A stretch of DNA of 40,660 nucleotides from an uncultured beta proteobacterium (lineage in GTDB: Bacteria; Pseudomonadota; Gammaproteobacteria; Burkholderiales; Burkholderiaceae). The stretch covers positions 1 through 40,660 of the forward strand of contig CAIZRK010000032.1 of the NCBI GenBank assembly GCA_903935355.1, given 5' to 3'. Below the pieces are notes generated by a model that did not search any database, was not told the DNA's origin, and saw nothing but the letters and a program-made list of their open reading frames with translations. Position 1 is the stretch's first letter, and the number at the start of each line of letters is the position of its first letter. Below are positions 9,351 through 17,866 of this stretch, piece by piece. The position numbers were made by a program, and so were the translations under genes.

Positions 9351-10985
9351 CTAAACACGTTTTTTAAGAGCATCAGTCAAGCGTCTGAGCCCAGGACTAT
9401 AAGTTCCGGGTGGCACACAGGCCCGAATAATAAAAAGCTCATCATTTGCAATTGCTTGAGTCAATGCATCATATAGCGCTTGCTCAGTCTCGCATAAAAT
9501 CCCAACACCCACGCCAAATGCTTTTGGAAGCTCCTCTGCTCGAAGTGAAGGAATATCATTAAAAGGTCCGTCAATCATAGGTCGTTGAGTCCCATAGCCT
9601 TGATTGTCCATCACAATCACAATCGGATGAACCCCGTGATGAACCGCGCTCAGCGCTTCTAAACCCGTCATCAAAAAGGCGCCGTCTCCCACCAAAACAA
9701 CAGGTCTGCACGTTGGATCTGCTTTAGCTGATCCCAAAGCGGCTGGTACGGCATACCCCATTGTTGCGTAATAGGCGCTTCCCAAAACGAGGGAATGCGC
9801 TGGTAAATCTACAGATGCGAAAAGACAATCCCCCGGGTCTACTATCAGCCTAGTTTTTGTATCCATAAAAGCTGCAATACATTCCATGACTCTTTCAACC
9901 ATTAGGGCTTGTCCTGGCTTGGGGACAAAATGCGCTTGCTGATGAATAACCTTTCCATGCTCTTCGTATCCCCTTTCGATGCCAGCCTTAATTAAAGCTG
10001 GTAAAAATGCCCAAAGAGGTACGTCTTGAAGGGTGTGAAAGCCGATATTGACATGGGTGTCAGTACATTCGATGACTTGACCCCGATCCAAATGATCCGT
10101 AAAGCCGCCCATCACTAAATCACCATATAAAACTCCAAATGAGATCAATGGTTTTGCACTTTCTACTTGCTTAACAATAGATTCAGAACTTACTGCACCC
10201 ATATAAACGCCTAATGACAGAGAGTGCGTTTCAGGTATTACCCCTTTAGACAGTGAAGTAGTTGCCATTGGCACACCAAAATTTTCTGTAAAGGCTAAGA
10301 GTTCTGCTCCGAGTCCACGGCGGACAGCCATCACACCCGCAATAGAAACAGCCGCACCACTAGCCTCTAATAATGCCAAGGTCTCATCTACTGCAATCGC
10401 TAGTCGCTTTTCATGGACTTTGGGTAGCGTAATGGAGAGACTCTCAAACCGATCTAGAACGGGCACATCTACCATATCCCTCGGAATTTCAATATACCCA
10501 GGCCGTTGATAGGCAATCATCTCGCTCAGTACACGATCAATTTCTTGGGTGATAGTTAATGGATTAGTTAAAACAGCTTGAGCAATCGTAATGTCTTTAA
10601 ATACCTCAAGCTGAGTATTAAAGTTTTTTACTTTATGGTGAATTAAGGGGTCGCCTTTTCTTTCTGCAAGCCCTGGAGATCCGCTGAGCACTAATAGAGG
10701 CACGTTTTCTGCCCATGCTCCAGCCGTAGCATTAACCACCTTAAATCCGCCTACAGAGTAAGTTACTGCACACACGCCTAAGCCACGTAAACGCGCATAT
10801 GCCTCCGCTGCAAATGCCCCACCCTGTTCATCAGCAGTCACCAGAATGGGGAAGCCAAAGTGAGAGAGTCGATCAAACAATTTCAGGGCAAAGTCACCTA
10901 CTATCCCAAATCCTTCATTAACTCCTAGCTCATGAAAGCGTCGAATTAAAAATTCAGGAATTGTTGTCATCGGTTGATTTACCAT
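9351..10985 (-). CDS. ThDP-dependent 2-oxo acid decarboxylase (pyruvate/indolepyruvate decarboxylase superfamily)
   Basis: The 544-residue protein has the three-domain ThDP-decarboxylase layout. The N-terminal pyrimidine-binding domain has the catalytic Glu in TADEQGGAFAAEAYAR (Glu53), and the adjacent-His pair of decarboxylases occurs in LIHHKVKNF (His116-His117), which argues against acetolactate synthase. The C-terminal pyrophosphate domain has GDGAFLMTGLEAL continuing to IVIVMDNQGYG. Where pyruvate and indolepyruvate decarboxylases have an active-site Glu (the E of GYTIE), this protein has Gln (GYGTQ), so the substrate is probably not pyruvate; an aryl or branched 2-oxo acid is possible. 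The ATG at 10985 lacks a clear ribosome binding site; an in-frame ATG at 10970 is an alternative. It follows xthA after 68 bp. Confidence 0.85.
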   Translation of the reverse strand: MVNQPMTTIPEFLIRRFHELGVNEGFGIVGDFALKLFDRLSHFGFPILVTADEQGGAFAAEAYARLRGLGVCAVTYSVGGFKVVNATAGAWAENVPLLVLSGSPGLAERKGDPLIHHKVKNFNTQLEVFKDITIAQAVLTNPLTITQEIDRVLSEMIAYQRPGYIEIPRDMVDVPVLDRFESLSITLPKVHEKRLAIAVDETLALLEASGAAVSIAGVMAVRRGLGAELLAFTENFGVPMATTSLSKGVIPETHSLSLGVYMGAVSSESIVKQVESAKPLISFGVLYGDLVMGGFTDHLDRGQVIECTDTHVNIGFHTLQDVPLWAFLPALIKAGIERGYEEHGKVIHQQAHFVPKPGQALMVERVMECIAAFMDTKTRLIVDPGDCLFASVDLPAHSLVLGSAYYATMGYAVPAALGSAKADPTCRPVVLVGDGAFLMTGLEALSAVHHGVHPIVIVMDNQGYGTQRPMIDGPFNDIPSLRAEELPKAFGVGVGILCETEQALYDALTQAIANDELFIIRACVPPGTYSPGLRRLTDALKKRV

Positions 10986-11053
10986 GAAGTGCTTTATCTG
11001 TTTAGGTTAACAAAGTCTATGCCAAAATTACAGGCTTTACAGGACTCAATGAT

Positions 11054-11908
11054 TTAAATTATGTCTTTTTTAATCACTGCAATTACTGGAGCATGGTCTG
11101 AAGGCTGCTCCCAAGTGCGCGGTTCTTTATCGACAATGCTACCTCTACACTGCTTTTTCAAGGCGTCACTCAGGAGAATATGGTCAATCCGCATTCCTGC
11201 ATTTCTTCTAAATCCCATCATTCGATAGTCCCACCAACTAAAGGTCTTGGGCGCTTGCTCAAACATCCGGAAAGAATCCGTTAAACCTAACTCCAGTAGT
11301 CGTTGAAATGCTTCGCGCTCTGGTGGAGATACTAAGTTCTGACCTATCCACTTTGAGGGGTCATATACATCTAAATCGCTAGGCGCAATATTAAAGTCGC
11401 CCAATAATGCTAAGCGACTGTTCTGATTTAACTCATCCTTTAGCCAGACCTCAAGTGCTTTAAGCCAACCTAACTTGTAAACGAACTTATCACTATCTGG
11501 CGACTGACCATTAGGAAAGTAAGCAGATATCAGCCGAATAGGCGGCACCCCTTTAAAGCAGACTGTGGCGGCTAGAATACGCTGTTGCTCATCCGCATGG
11601 CCAGGAATATTTCTGACGGGCTTTAAGAAAGTGGTTTCTAAATCTGCTGACATAGGCACCAAAGCCGCCTTTCTTACAATGATCGCAACCCCGTTATAGG
11701 TCTTTTGCCCAGCTGCTAGGCTAAGGTAACCAGCCTCTTCTAATTCTTGATGAGGATACTTATCATCCGTGAGTTTGAGCTCTTGCAAACATAAGGCATC
11801 AATTGGTTGACTCTTTTTCTCCTCAGCCTGCAGCCAACGAAGTACATGTGGAAGACGAACTTTTAAAGAATTTACATTCCAAGCCGCAATCCGAATTGAA
11901 TCAGTCAT
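11054..11908 (-). CDS. xthA: Exodeoxyribonuclease III
   Basis: This 284-residue enzyme belongs to the exonuclease-endonuclease-phosphatase family and acts in base-excision repair as an AP endonuclease and 3'-5' exonuclease. Signatures are AAWNVNSLKVRLPHVL at the N-terminus, LQELKLTDDKYP with the metal-binding Glu, LLGDFNIAPSDLDVYDP with the catalytic Asp-Asn pair, and the terminal SDHAPVIA with the catalytic His. The ATG at 11908 overlaps the end of ntrC by 8 bp and is preceded by a purine-rich GGGGATAG inside ntrC, so it is probably translated in the glnA-ntrB-ntrC transcript. The nitrogen-control genes and this repair gene have no obvious functional link. Confidence 0.96.
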   Translation of the reverse strand: MTDSIRIAAWNVNSLKVRLPHVLRWLQAEEKKSQPIDALCLQELKLTDDKYPHQELEEAGYLSLAAGQKTYNGVAIIVRKAALVPMSADLETTFLKPVRNIPGHADEQQRILAATVCFKGVPPIRLISAYFPNGQSPDSDKFVYKLGWLKALEVWLKDELNQNSRLALLGDFNIAPSDLDVYDPSKWIGQNLVSPPEREAFQRLLELGLTDSFRMFEQAPKTFSWWDYRMMGFRRNAGMRIDHILLSDALKKQCRGSIVDKEPRTWEQPSDHAPVIAVIKKDII

Positions 11909-13352
11909 CTATCCCCAGTTCCTGCAATTTTCGTGTAATTGTATTACGACCAATACCAAGACGTTGAGCAGCTTCCACTCTTCTACCACGGGTTACTTCG
12001 AGTGCGGCTTGTAATACGACTTTTTCAAATTTAGAGCATAAAGCATCATAGACATCTTTATCGCCATCTTGCAGCATCTTAACCGCTAAAAGGCCGAGGC
12101 CACTTTCCCAATCAACAGATCGAACACGGCTAACCATTGAATTATTAGGCGAGAATTCTCCTTGCATCAGAATAGGCTGTTGATTTACTTCTGTCAGAAT
12201 ATCTGCGGGCAAATCGGCCACTCCGATTACATTAGAAGATGTCATAACTGTTAACCAATGACAAAGATTTTCTAATTGGCGGACATTACCTGTAAAAGGA
12301 ATATTGCCCATCTCTACTAAAACCTCATCAGAGAGTTTTTTAGGCTCCACATTAAGAGATTTGGCGCAAGATAGCATAAAGTACCTAGCCAAAATAGGAA
12401 TGTCTTCAGCACGTTCTCGTAAGGAAGGCATCCGTAAGCGAATCACATTTAAACGATGCAATAAATCTTCACGAAATGTTCCGGCGGCAACCTTTGCCTC
12501 CAAATTGTGATGAGTCGAAGCAATAATCCGAACATTAGCCTTAATGGGATCTTGACCTCCTACTCGATAAAAGTGGCCATCGGTTAAAGCACGCAAGAGA
12601 CGCGTTTGTAGATCAAAAGAAATGTCACCAATCTCATCTAAAAATAAAGTCCCACCATCTGCCTGCTCAAAACGCCCTCGACGTAAGGTTAAGGCGCCAG
12701 CAAAAGCGCCGCGCTCATGGCCAAATAATTCAGATTCCAATAAATCCTTTGGAACAGCAGCGGTGCTAAAGGTGACAAAAGGCCCTTTAGCACGTGGGCT
12801 ATGCCTATGTAAAGCCTGTGCAACCAACTCTTTACCAGTACCAGACTCACCGGTAATTAATACGGTGGAATGTGATTGTGCAAGGCGTCCAATAGCACGG
12901 AAAACCTCTTGCATTGCTGGTGCTTGTCCAATAATCTCTGTAGAGTCTTGCCTCCAGCCGCTTAGCTCTTTAGTGCCCGATTGATTGCGCTCGCTTTGTT
13001 CCATAGCACGACGAATGAGCTCTACCGCCTTATCAATATCAAATGGTTTTGTGAGGTATTCAAATGCACCGCCTTGAAATGACGAAACTGCTGAATCTAA
13101 GTCTGAATAAGCAGTCATGATGATGACTGGCAATTGTGGATGGCTGACTTTGACATTCTGCAAAAGATCTAAACCATTGCCACGCGGCATGCGAATGTCA
13201 GATATCAATACCTGAGGAGTCTCTTTTTCTAGCGCATCAATGACGTCGTTTGGATTTGAAAAACTCTTATGCGGAATATTTTCCCGTGAAAGAGCTTTTT
13301 CTAAGACCCAGCGAATCGACTGATCATCGTCCACGATCCAAATTGGTTTCAT
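11901..13352 (-). CDS. ntrC: Nitrogen regulation response regulator NtrC (AAA+ enhancer-binding protein)
   Basis: The 483-residue protein has a receiver domain with acidic pocket VDDDQS and phosphoacceptor Asp52 in SDIRMPRGNG. An AAA+ domain follows, with Walker A GESGTGKE (168-175) and Walker B GGTLFLDEIGD. The C-terminal Fis-type helix-turn-helix reads RVEAAQRLGIGRNTITRKLQ. NtrC-P activates nitrogen-assimilation promoters such as that of glnA. The sigma-54 contact loop, normally GAFTGA, reads GAFAGA here (residues 215-220, bases 12693-12710); the codon of the altered residue is GCT, so Thr is replaced by Ala. The ATG at 13352 overlaps the ntrB stop (ATGA) and has AGGAGAAAG upstream. It is the third gene of glnA-ntrB-ntrC. 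Confidence 0.96.
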   Translation of the reverse strand: MKPIWIVDDDQSIRWVLEKALSRENIPHKSFSNPNDVIDALEKETPQVLISDIRMPRGNGLDLLQNVKVSHPQLPVIIMTAYSDLDSAVSSFQGGAFEYLTKPFDIDKAVELIRRAMEQSERNQSGTKELSGWRQDSTEIIGQAPAMQEVFRAIGRLAQSHSTVLITGESGTGKELVAQALHRHSPRAKGPFVTFSTAAVPKDLLESELFGHERGAFAGALTLRRGRFEQADGGTLFLDEIGDISFDLQTRLLRALTDGHFYRVGGQDPIKANVRIIASTHHNLEAKVAAGTFREDLLHRLNVIRLRMPSLRERAEDIPILARYFMLSCAKSLNVEPKKLSDEVLVEMGNIPFTGNVRQLENLCHWLTVMTSSNVIGVADLPADILTEVNQQPILMQGEFSPNNSMVSRVRSVDWESGLGLLAVKMLQDGDKDVYDALCSKFEKVVLQAALEVTRGRRVEAAQRLGIGRNTITRKLQELGIDD

Positions 13353-14482
13353 GATACTTTCTCCTGCTTGCGGTATGGAATTTGAATATGAAAATCCGTA
13401 TGCCCAGGGCGACTTTCACAAGCGATAAAGCCCTGATGCTGCTGTACAAATGTTTGCGCTAAAGTAAGACCCAAACCGCTTCCGCCCTCTCTTCCAGAAA
13501 CTAATGGAAAGAAAATACGTTCACGGATTTCGTCTGGAATGCCTGGCCCGTTATCAATTACATGTAAATCCATGGCTAATTTATAGCGCTTCTTCGAAAT
13601 CGTGACAGAGCGTGCTACACGAGTTTTAAACTCTATCTGAGCATCGCCATGACGAATCTCCTCGCTTAGAGCCTGAGCAGCATTATGGGCAATATTAAGG
13701 GTTGCTTGTATGAGTTGTTCGCGATCACCTAATAGATCTGGCAGACTAGTATCGTAATTACGAATAATACGCAGCCCCTTGGGAAACTCAGCTAGCACCA
13801 AACTGCGAACACGCTCTAATGCTTCATGAACATTAAATGATTCCATCGCATGGGCTTTCCGATGCGGGGCAAGCAATCTGTCTACCAGATTTTGTAAACG
13901 GTCAGATTCTTTAATAATGACTTGGGTATATTCTCGCAAACCCTTTTCAGGCAGTTCATATTCTAAAAGTTGAGCTGCCCCCCGAATTCCACCTAAAGGA
14001 TTTTTAATCTCATGCGCTAAATTACGCATAAGCTGTTTATTAGCCTCAACCTGTTGTGTGACGCGTTCATCACGCTCACTGCGCAGTTGCTGATCAATTG
14101 GAAACCATTCCATCACAACCATGGTGGGATCCTCTAAGAGCGCAACCACCACATGGGCAGGAATAGAATCTTGATGAATTCTTCCTGGTAAAGAATCCAA
14201 TACTAATTCTTGTCGTTGAGCGGCAAAATGGCCCGATCTAACCTCTTCAATCATGCTATTAAGAAGTTTGTTATCGCCAAATAAGTCGTGCAGAGTTTGC
14301 CCTTCAAGTGATTTTCGTGATAGATCCAAAGCCGATTCGGCTGCAGGGTTCACATAGACCAATTGTTGGCTCTTTGCCTCAAATACCACGATGGCATTAG
14401 GCATCTGATCAAGCAATGTCGGAAAAAAAGGAGCAGCCGAAGCTGCCCCTTTGAACGAATTGCGCAACAGACCTGCGCTCAA
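13349..14482 (-). CDS. ntrB: Nitrogen regulation sensor histidine kinase NtrB
   Basis: This soluble 377-residue kinase has an N-terminal PAS domain (about 22-125), a HisKA motif [20 protein letters not shown] with His157 as phosphoacceptor, and an HATPase_c domain with [15 protein letters not shown] and [14 protein letters not shown]. That H box is the diagnostic NtrB (GlnL) sequence. It phosphorylates or dephosphorylates NtrC under control of the PII protein. The start is TTG at 14482: no ATG occurs in the first 26 residues, and a near-perfect AAGGAGA lies five bases upstream of the TTG. It starts 14 bp after the glnA stop and overlaps ntrC by 4 bp, consistent with one operon. Confidence 0.95.
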   Translation of the reverse strand: MSAGLLRNSFKGAASAAPFFPTLLDQMPNAIVVFEAKSQQLVYVNPAAESALDLSRKSLEGQTLHDLFGDNKLLNSMIEEVRSGHFAAQRQELVLDSLPGRIHQDSIPAHVVVALLEDPTMVVMEWFPIDQQLRSERDERVTQQVEANKQLMRNLAHEIKNPLGGIRGAAQLLEYELPEKGLREYTQVIIKESDRLQNLVDRLLAPHRKAHAMESFNVHEALERVRSLVLAEFPKGLRIIRNYDTSLPDLLGDREQLIQATLNIAHNAAQALSEEIRHGDAQIEFKTRVARSVTISKKRYKLAMDLHVIDNGPGIPDEIRERIFFPLVSGREGGSGLGLTLAQTFVQQHQGFIACESRPGHTDFHIQIPYRKQEKVS

Positions 14483-14487
14483 GATCT

Positions 14488-14493
14488 CTCCTT
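14488..14493 (-). promoter_or_regulatory. Strong Shine-Dalgarno sequence fixing the TTG start of ntrB
   Basis: Read leftward, AAGGAG is followed by A and GATC and then the TTG at 14482. This is the best ribosome binding site in the glnA-ntrB junction and supports the rare TTG initiation codon. Confidence 0.7.
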
Positions 14494-14496
14494 CGC

Positions 14497-15912
14497 TTAC
14501 AGAGAGTAGTACATATCAAATTCGATGGGATGCGTTGTCATACGGAAACGCGTGACATCTTCCATTTTCAAGTCGATATAAGCATCAATCATCGAGTCAG
14601 TAAAGACGCCGCCACGTGTTAAGAACTCGCGGTCTTTGTCTAAAGCTTCCAAAGCCTCTTCCAAGCTAGCGCAAACGGTTGGGATCTTTGCATCTTCTTC
14701 TGGTGGCAAGTCATACAAGTTCTTGTCAGCAGCTTCACCTGGATGAATTTTGTTTTGAACGCCGTCCAAACCAGCCATCATCAATGCTGCAAAGCATAAG
14801 TATGGGTTAGCCAGTGGATCAGGAAAGCGGGTCTCAATACGACGGCCCTTAGGACTAGATACATGCGGAATACGGATTGAGGCAGAACGATTACGAGCTG
14901 AATAAGCCAACTTCACTGGAGCCTCAAAACCCGGAACCAAACGCTTGTATGAGTTTGTACCTGGATTGGTGATGGCATTCAATGCCTTGGCGTGCTTAAT
15001 GATGCCCCCAATGTAGAACAGGGCAAACTCAGACAAACCTGCATAGCCATTACCAGCAAATAAGTTCTCGCCGTTTTTCCAAATGGATTGGTGAACGTGC
15101 ATACCAGAACCATTATCGCCAACAACTGGCTTAGGCATAAACGTTGCTGTCTTGCCATAAGCATGCGCAACGTTTTGAATGACGTATTTTTGCCAAATAG
15201 TCCAGTCAGCACGCTCAACCAAAGTGCTGAACCTAGTACCCAATTCGTTTTGACCTTGACCAGCAACTTCATGATGGTGTACTTCAACTGGAATACCTAA
15301 AGATTCCAAAATCAAACACATTTCAGATCGCATGTCGTGAAATGTATCAACTGGAGCAACTGGGAAGTAACCGCCCTTTTTACCTGGACGGTGGCCTGGA
15401 TTACCTCCTTCAATTTCAGCGCTTGAAGACCATGGGGCTTCTTCAGAATCGATCTTCACAAAACAGCCCTGCATGTCAGCACCCCAACGCACGCCATCAA
15501 AAATAAAAAATTCTGGTTCTGGGCCAAAGTAAGCAGCATCTCCTAAACCGGTACTCTTCAAATATGACTCTGCACGTTTAGCAATAGAGCGTGGATCACG
15601 ATCGTATCCTTTACCATCTGACGGCTCGATCACATCACAAGTGATTACTAATGTTGGTTCTTCATAGAACGGGTCGATATAACAAGCTGTTGGGTCTGGC
15701 ATCAACAACATATCGGAGGCTTCAATGCCCTTCCAACCTGCAATAGAAGAACCGTCAAATGCATGACCACTCTCAAATTTGTCTTCGTCAAAATGAGAAA
15801 TGGGAACTGTAGTGTGCTGCTCCTTACCCTTTGTATCTACAAAGCGGAAATCAACAAAAGTACACTCTTTCTCTTTAACTAACTTCATCACATCAGCGAC
15901 GGTCTTCGTCAT
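14497..15912 (-). CDS. glnA: Glutamine synthetase, type I
   Basis: Glutamine synthetase condenses glutamate and ammonia with ATP; type I enzymes form cytoplasmic dodecamers. The 471-residue length is typical. Visible motifs are [26 protein letters not shown] with metal-binding Glu residues, [13 protein letters not shown], the ATP-site segment [18 protein letters not shown], and [10 protein letters not shown], the adenylylation site (Tyr400). This marks it as the GlnE-regulated I-beta form. The start ATG has AGAGGAGA upstream. It heads the glnA-ntrB-ntrC operon. Two NtrC-type dyads lie about 138 and 189 bp upstream of the start, so nitrogen control of its transcription is likely in addition to adenylylation. 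Confidence 0.98.
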   Translation of the reverse strand: MTKTVADVMKLVKEKECTFVDFRFVDTKGKEQHTTVPISHFDEDKFESGHAFDGSSIAGWKGIEASDMLLMPDPTACYIDPFYEEPTLVITCDVIEPSDGKGYDRDPRSIAKRAESYLKSTGLGDAAYFGPEPEFFIFDGVRWGADMQGCFVKIDSEEAPWSSSAEIEGGNPGHRPGKKGGYFPVAPVDTFHDMRSEMCLILESLGIPVEVHHHEVAGQGQNELGTRFSTLVERADWTIWQKYVIQNVAHAYGKTATFMPKPVVGDNGSGMHVHQSIWKNGENLFAGNGYAGLSEFALFYIGGIIKHAKALNAITNPGTNSYKRLVPGFEAPVKLAYSARNRSASIRIPHVSSPKGRRIETRFPDPLANPYLCFAALMMAGLDGVQNKIHPGEAADKNLYDLPPEEDAKIPTVCASLEEALEALDKDREFLTRGGVFTDSMIDAYIDLKMEDVTRFRMTTHPIEFDMYYSL

Positions 15913-15979
15913 GCAAATCTCCTCTATTAACTAAATTTGTAACTCAAAGCCAAGGCATACACCCTTGTTCATTCTCGGC

Positions 15980-16008
15980 ATTAAACATGCTTTATGGATG
16001 TATGTAAT
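15980..16008 (-). promoter_or_regulatory. Candidate sigma-70 promoter of glnA
   Basis: Read leftward, ATTACA (16008-16003) and TTTAAT (15985-15980) are 17 bp apart, matching the -35 box at 4 of 6 bases and the -10 box at 5 of 6. Start of transcription would be near 15973, about 60 nt before the glnA ATG and roughly 77 bp from the nearer NtrC dyad. I found no GG-N10-GC element of the sigma-54 type between the dyads and glnA. Confidence 0.35.
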
Positions 16009-16041
16009 TTACTGAAGCAAACAACTGGGAAGTCTCATTAT

Positions 16042-16058
16042 TGCACTATTAAAGTGCC
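16042..16058. promoter_or_regulatory. NtrC-type binding site, glnA-proximal
   Basis: TGCACT-N5-AGTGCC matches the NtrC consensus TGCACC-N5-GGTGCA in the conserved TGCAC and GTGC positions. It is a dyad with one mismatch. Its centre is about 138 bp upstream of the glnA start codon. Confidence 0.65.
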
Positions 16059-16092
16059 CAAATACCCCTTTGATCTTATTAGAATAACTAAA

Positions 16093-16109
16093 TGCACCTT
16101 TATAGTGCA
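16093..16109. promoter_or_regulatory. NtrC-type binding site, glnA-distal
   Basis: TGCACC-N5-AGTGCA differs from the NtrC consensus by a single base. Its centre is 51 bp from the proximal dyad, close to five helical turns, so two NtrC dimers would lie on the same DNA face. It sits just before the stop codon of the upstream gene (16118). Confidence 0.72.
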
Positions 16110-16117
16110 TAATTACT

Positions 16118-16972
16118 TTAGCTTATTTCGTGAATCTCATATCCCAACTCTTGGGTGCCTGCACGTAAAGCATTCCAAGCACTTTCTAGTAAATTGACGT
16201 TTCCCTTAATGCCCAATTCTATGTGGCGTTGCGCAAAAATACCCTCCCTTGTAACATCACCCACCGAAGGAAGACTAAAGACCTTCACCCCGGGGAAATT
16301 GGCCTCTATACGCTCCATTAAAGGGGTTAAGGTCGATTCAACTCCCTTAGGAACTATGAAACTTTGCTCTGCCCAATCCGCCTGATGAAACAAATCTGCA
16401 TAATAGGTATCTAGACACCACGCCATCATCGGCCCAGCCATCACCGGAAATCCCGGTAAAAAATGGTGTTCTTTAATCCGAAATCCCGGTATCTGGTTAT
16501 AAGGATTGGGAATAATGTCACTGCCCTTCGGAAACTCCCCCATCCTGAAGCGCTGCTGATTTTCAGGGGTATTAAGGTCAGACTTGATAGGATCTCCCTC
16601 AGCCATTGATTGGATGCGTCCCGCAATGAGCTCTTGGGCGCTAGGATGCAATTCTGTTTTTGTACCCAAGGCCAAGGCAGCACACTGCCTTGTATGGTCG
16701 TCCGGGGTCGCTCCAATACCTCCAGTGCTAAATACAACGTCTCCACCCGCAAAACTTTCTTTTAATGTTGCTGTGATTTGGGCAGGATCATCAGCTACAT
16801 ACTTTGCCCATGAAAGATTTAAGCCCCGCTCGCTTAATAGTTCAATGAATTTACTTAGATGCTTGTCTGTACGACGGCCCGATAAAATTTCATCGCCGAT
16901 AACGATTAAACCAAAGCGACGTGCTAATTTTTTAGGTCTATCAATCACTACTTTTTTTACTTCATCAACCAT
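16118..16972 (-). CDS. Molybdopterin-binding (MoCF/CinA N-terminal) domain protein, stand-alone
   Basis: The protein carries the MoeA/MogA-like fold common to CinA N-termini: FGLIVIGDEILSGRRTDKH near the start and VVFSTGGIGATPDDHTRQCA, the nucleotide/pterin-binding loop. At 284 residues it lacks the C-terminal nicotinamide-nucleotide amidase domain of full CinA. In eukaryotic FAD synthases and bacterial CinA this domain acts on nucleotide or pterin phosphate esters; the function here is unknown. I chose the ATG at 16972, which overlaps the end of the upstream EI24 gene by 8 bp; a TTG at 16993 would add seven residues. It is probably co-transcribed with the membrane-protein genes above it and ends 205 bp before glnA. 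Confidence 0.85.
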   Translation of the reverse strand: MVDEVKKVVIDRPKKLARRFGLIVIGDEILSGRRTDKHLSKFIELLSERGLNLSWAKYVADDPAQITATLKESFAGGDVVFSTGGIGATPDDHTRQCAALALGTKTELHPSAQELIAGRIQSMAEGDPIKSDLNTPENQQRFRMGEFPKGSDIIPNPYNQIPGFRIKEHHFLPGFPVMAGPMMAWCLDTYYADLFHQADWAEQSFIVPKGVESTLTPLMERIEANFPGVKVFSLPSVGDVTREGIFAQRHIELGIKGNVNLLESAWNALRAGTQELGYEIHEIS

Positions 16973-17834
16973 GGTAAGGAAGCTCCATATCAATCACACG
17001 TGATTCGATAGTTAAGGACCGATCTAGATCCTCTTGTCGTAAGGATTTGAGTGCTTCCAATAGGAAATGGGTGAACCATAAAGCAGCAAAAACAAAAATG
17101 ATGGAATAAACCCAAAGTGCAACAAAACTTACTATTGGAAATAGAACTAAAGCTAATGCTGATGTGGCCCAAAAGAAAGTAGGTACAGCGCCTAGCATTC
17201 CAGAAATAATGCCCATTGATAAAAGTGACCAACGATATTTACGAATTAACTGATCTCGCTCTTGGATGCTGGCATGTTTAGCCAACACATCATAGGACAT
17301 TAGACGCATGGTGAGCCAACCCCAAAGTAAGGGAGGCAATACAGCCACTAACGGAGGCACCCACCAAATAGGAAAAGTTAACATCACTAGCGCTAAGCAA
17401 AGTAGGGCCGACCAAAAGGTATAAATAAAGCTACCAAAAAAACCGCCACCTCTCCTAGATTCGATATCCTTATATGCCTGTTGACGGCAGACGCTACGAA
17501 CAATCGCTGGCACCGTTGTAAAAGCAATAAACACCAATAAACTAATGGTGATTAGAGGAATGATGAGCATTACAAAGAATAGCGGAGCAACCCAGGCACG
17601 GGCATTCTCAAATCCAGCCCAAACTAAACCTTCCTGAATCCAACTGGTGAATAAGGAAGTTGTTAAGAAGATACTTAGCATCTCTAATGCGGGGGTCCAC
17701 GTAAGCCAAATTAAACAACCCCATAAAATGGAAACAATGAAAAATGGGCGCAAACTTAACCATAGCATTTTGGGGTGCATAGTTCCCACAAGGGCTAGCC
17801 CAAAAGCCTTAAATACCTGTTGCATGCCGTCCAT
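16965..17834 (-). CDS. EI24/CysZ-like inner-membrane protein
   Basis: This 289-residue protein is strongly hydrophobic, with about six membrane segments (near 28-55, 83-108, 134-165, 205-222 and 228-262, some possibly split) and short charged loops such as RQQAYKDIESRRGG. The overall pattern and the hydrophobic block FPIWWVPPLVAVLPPLLWGW are those of the EI24-domain family, which includes the sulfate-uptake protein CysZ. There is no sulfur-assimilation gene nearby, so sulfate transport is not implied. The ATG at 17834 has AGGAAA upstream; the stop overlaps the next gene. It starts 32 bp after the desaturase-like gene, within the leftward cluster. Confidence 0.8.
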   Translation of the reverse strand: MDGMQQVFKAFGLALVGTMHPKMLWLSLRPFFIVSILWGCLIWLTWTPALEMLSIFLTTSLFTSWIQEGLVWAGFENARAWVAPLFFVMLIIPLITISLLVFIAFTTVPAIVRSVCRQQAYKDIESRRGGGFFGSFIYTFWSALLCLALVMLTFPIWWVPPLVAVLPPLLWGWLTMRLMSYDVLAKHASIQERDQLIRKYRWSLLSMGIISGMLGAVPTFFWATSALALVLFPIVSFVALWVYSIIFVFAALWFTHFLLEALKSLRQEDLDRSLTIESRVIDMELPYHG

Positions 17835-17866
17835 ATGTTTCCTATTGAATTCGGTTGAAATGCAAC

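Noticed and set aside
15938..15953. Leftward TTGGCTTTGAGTTACA as a possible -24/-12 promoter for glnA
   Set aside because: The spacing between the GG and the -12 dinucleotide is off by one, and the essential GC of the -12 element is absent.
15994..16197. A rightward open frame of 67 codons covering the glnA upstream region
   Set aside because: It overlaps the two NtrC dyads and the end of the MoCF-domain gene, lacks a Shine-Dalgarno sequence, and the residues show no family resemblance.
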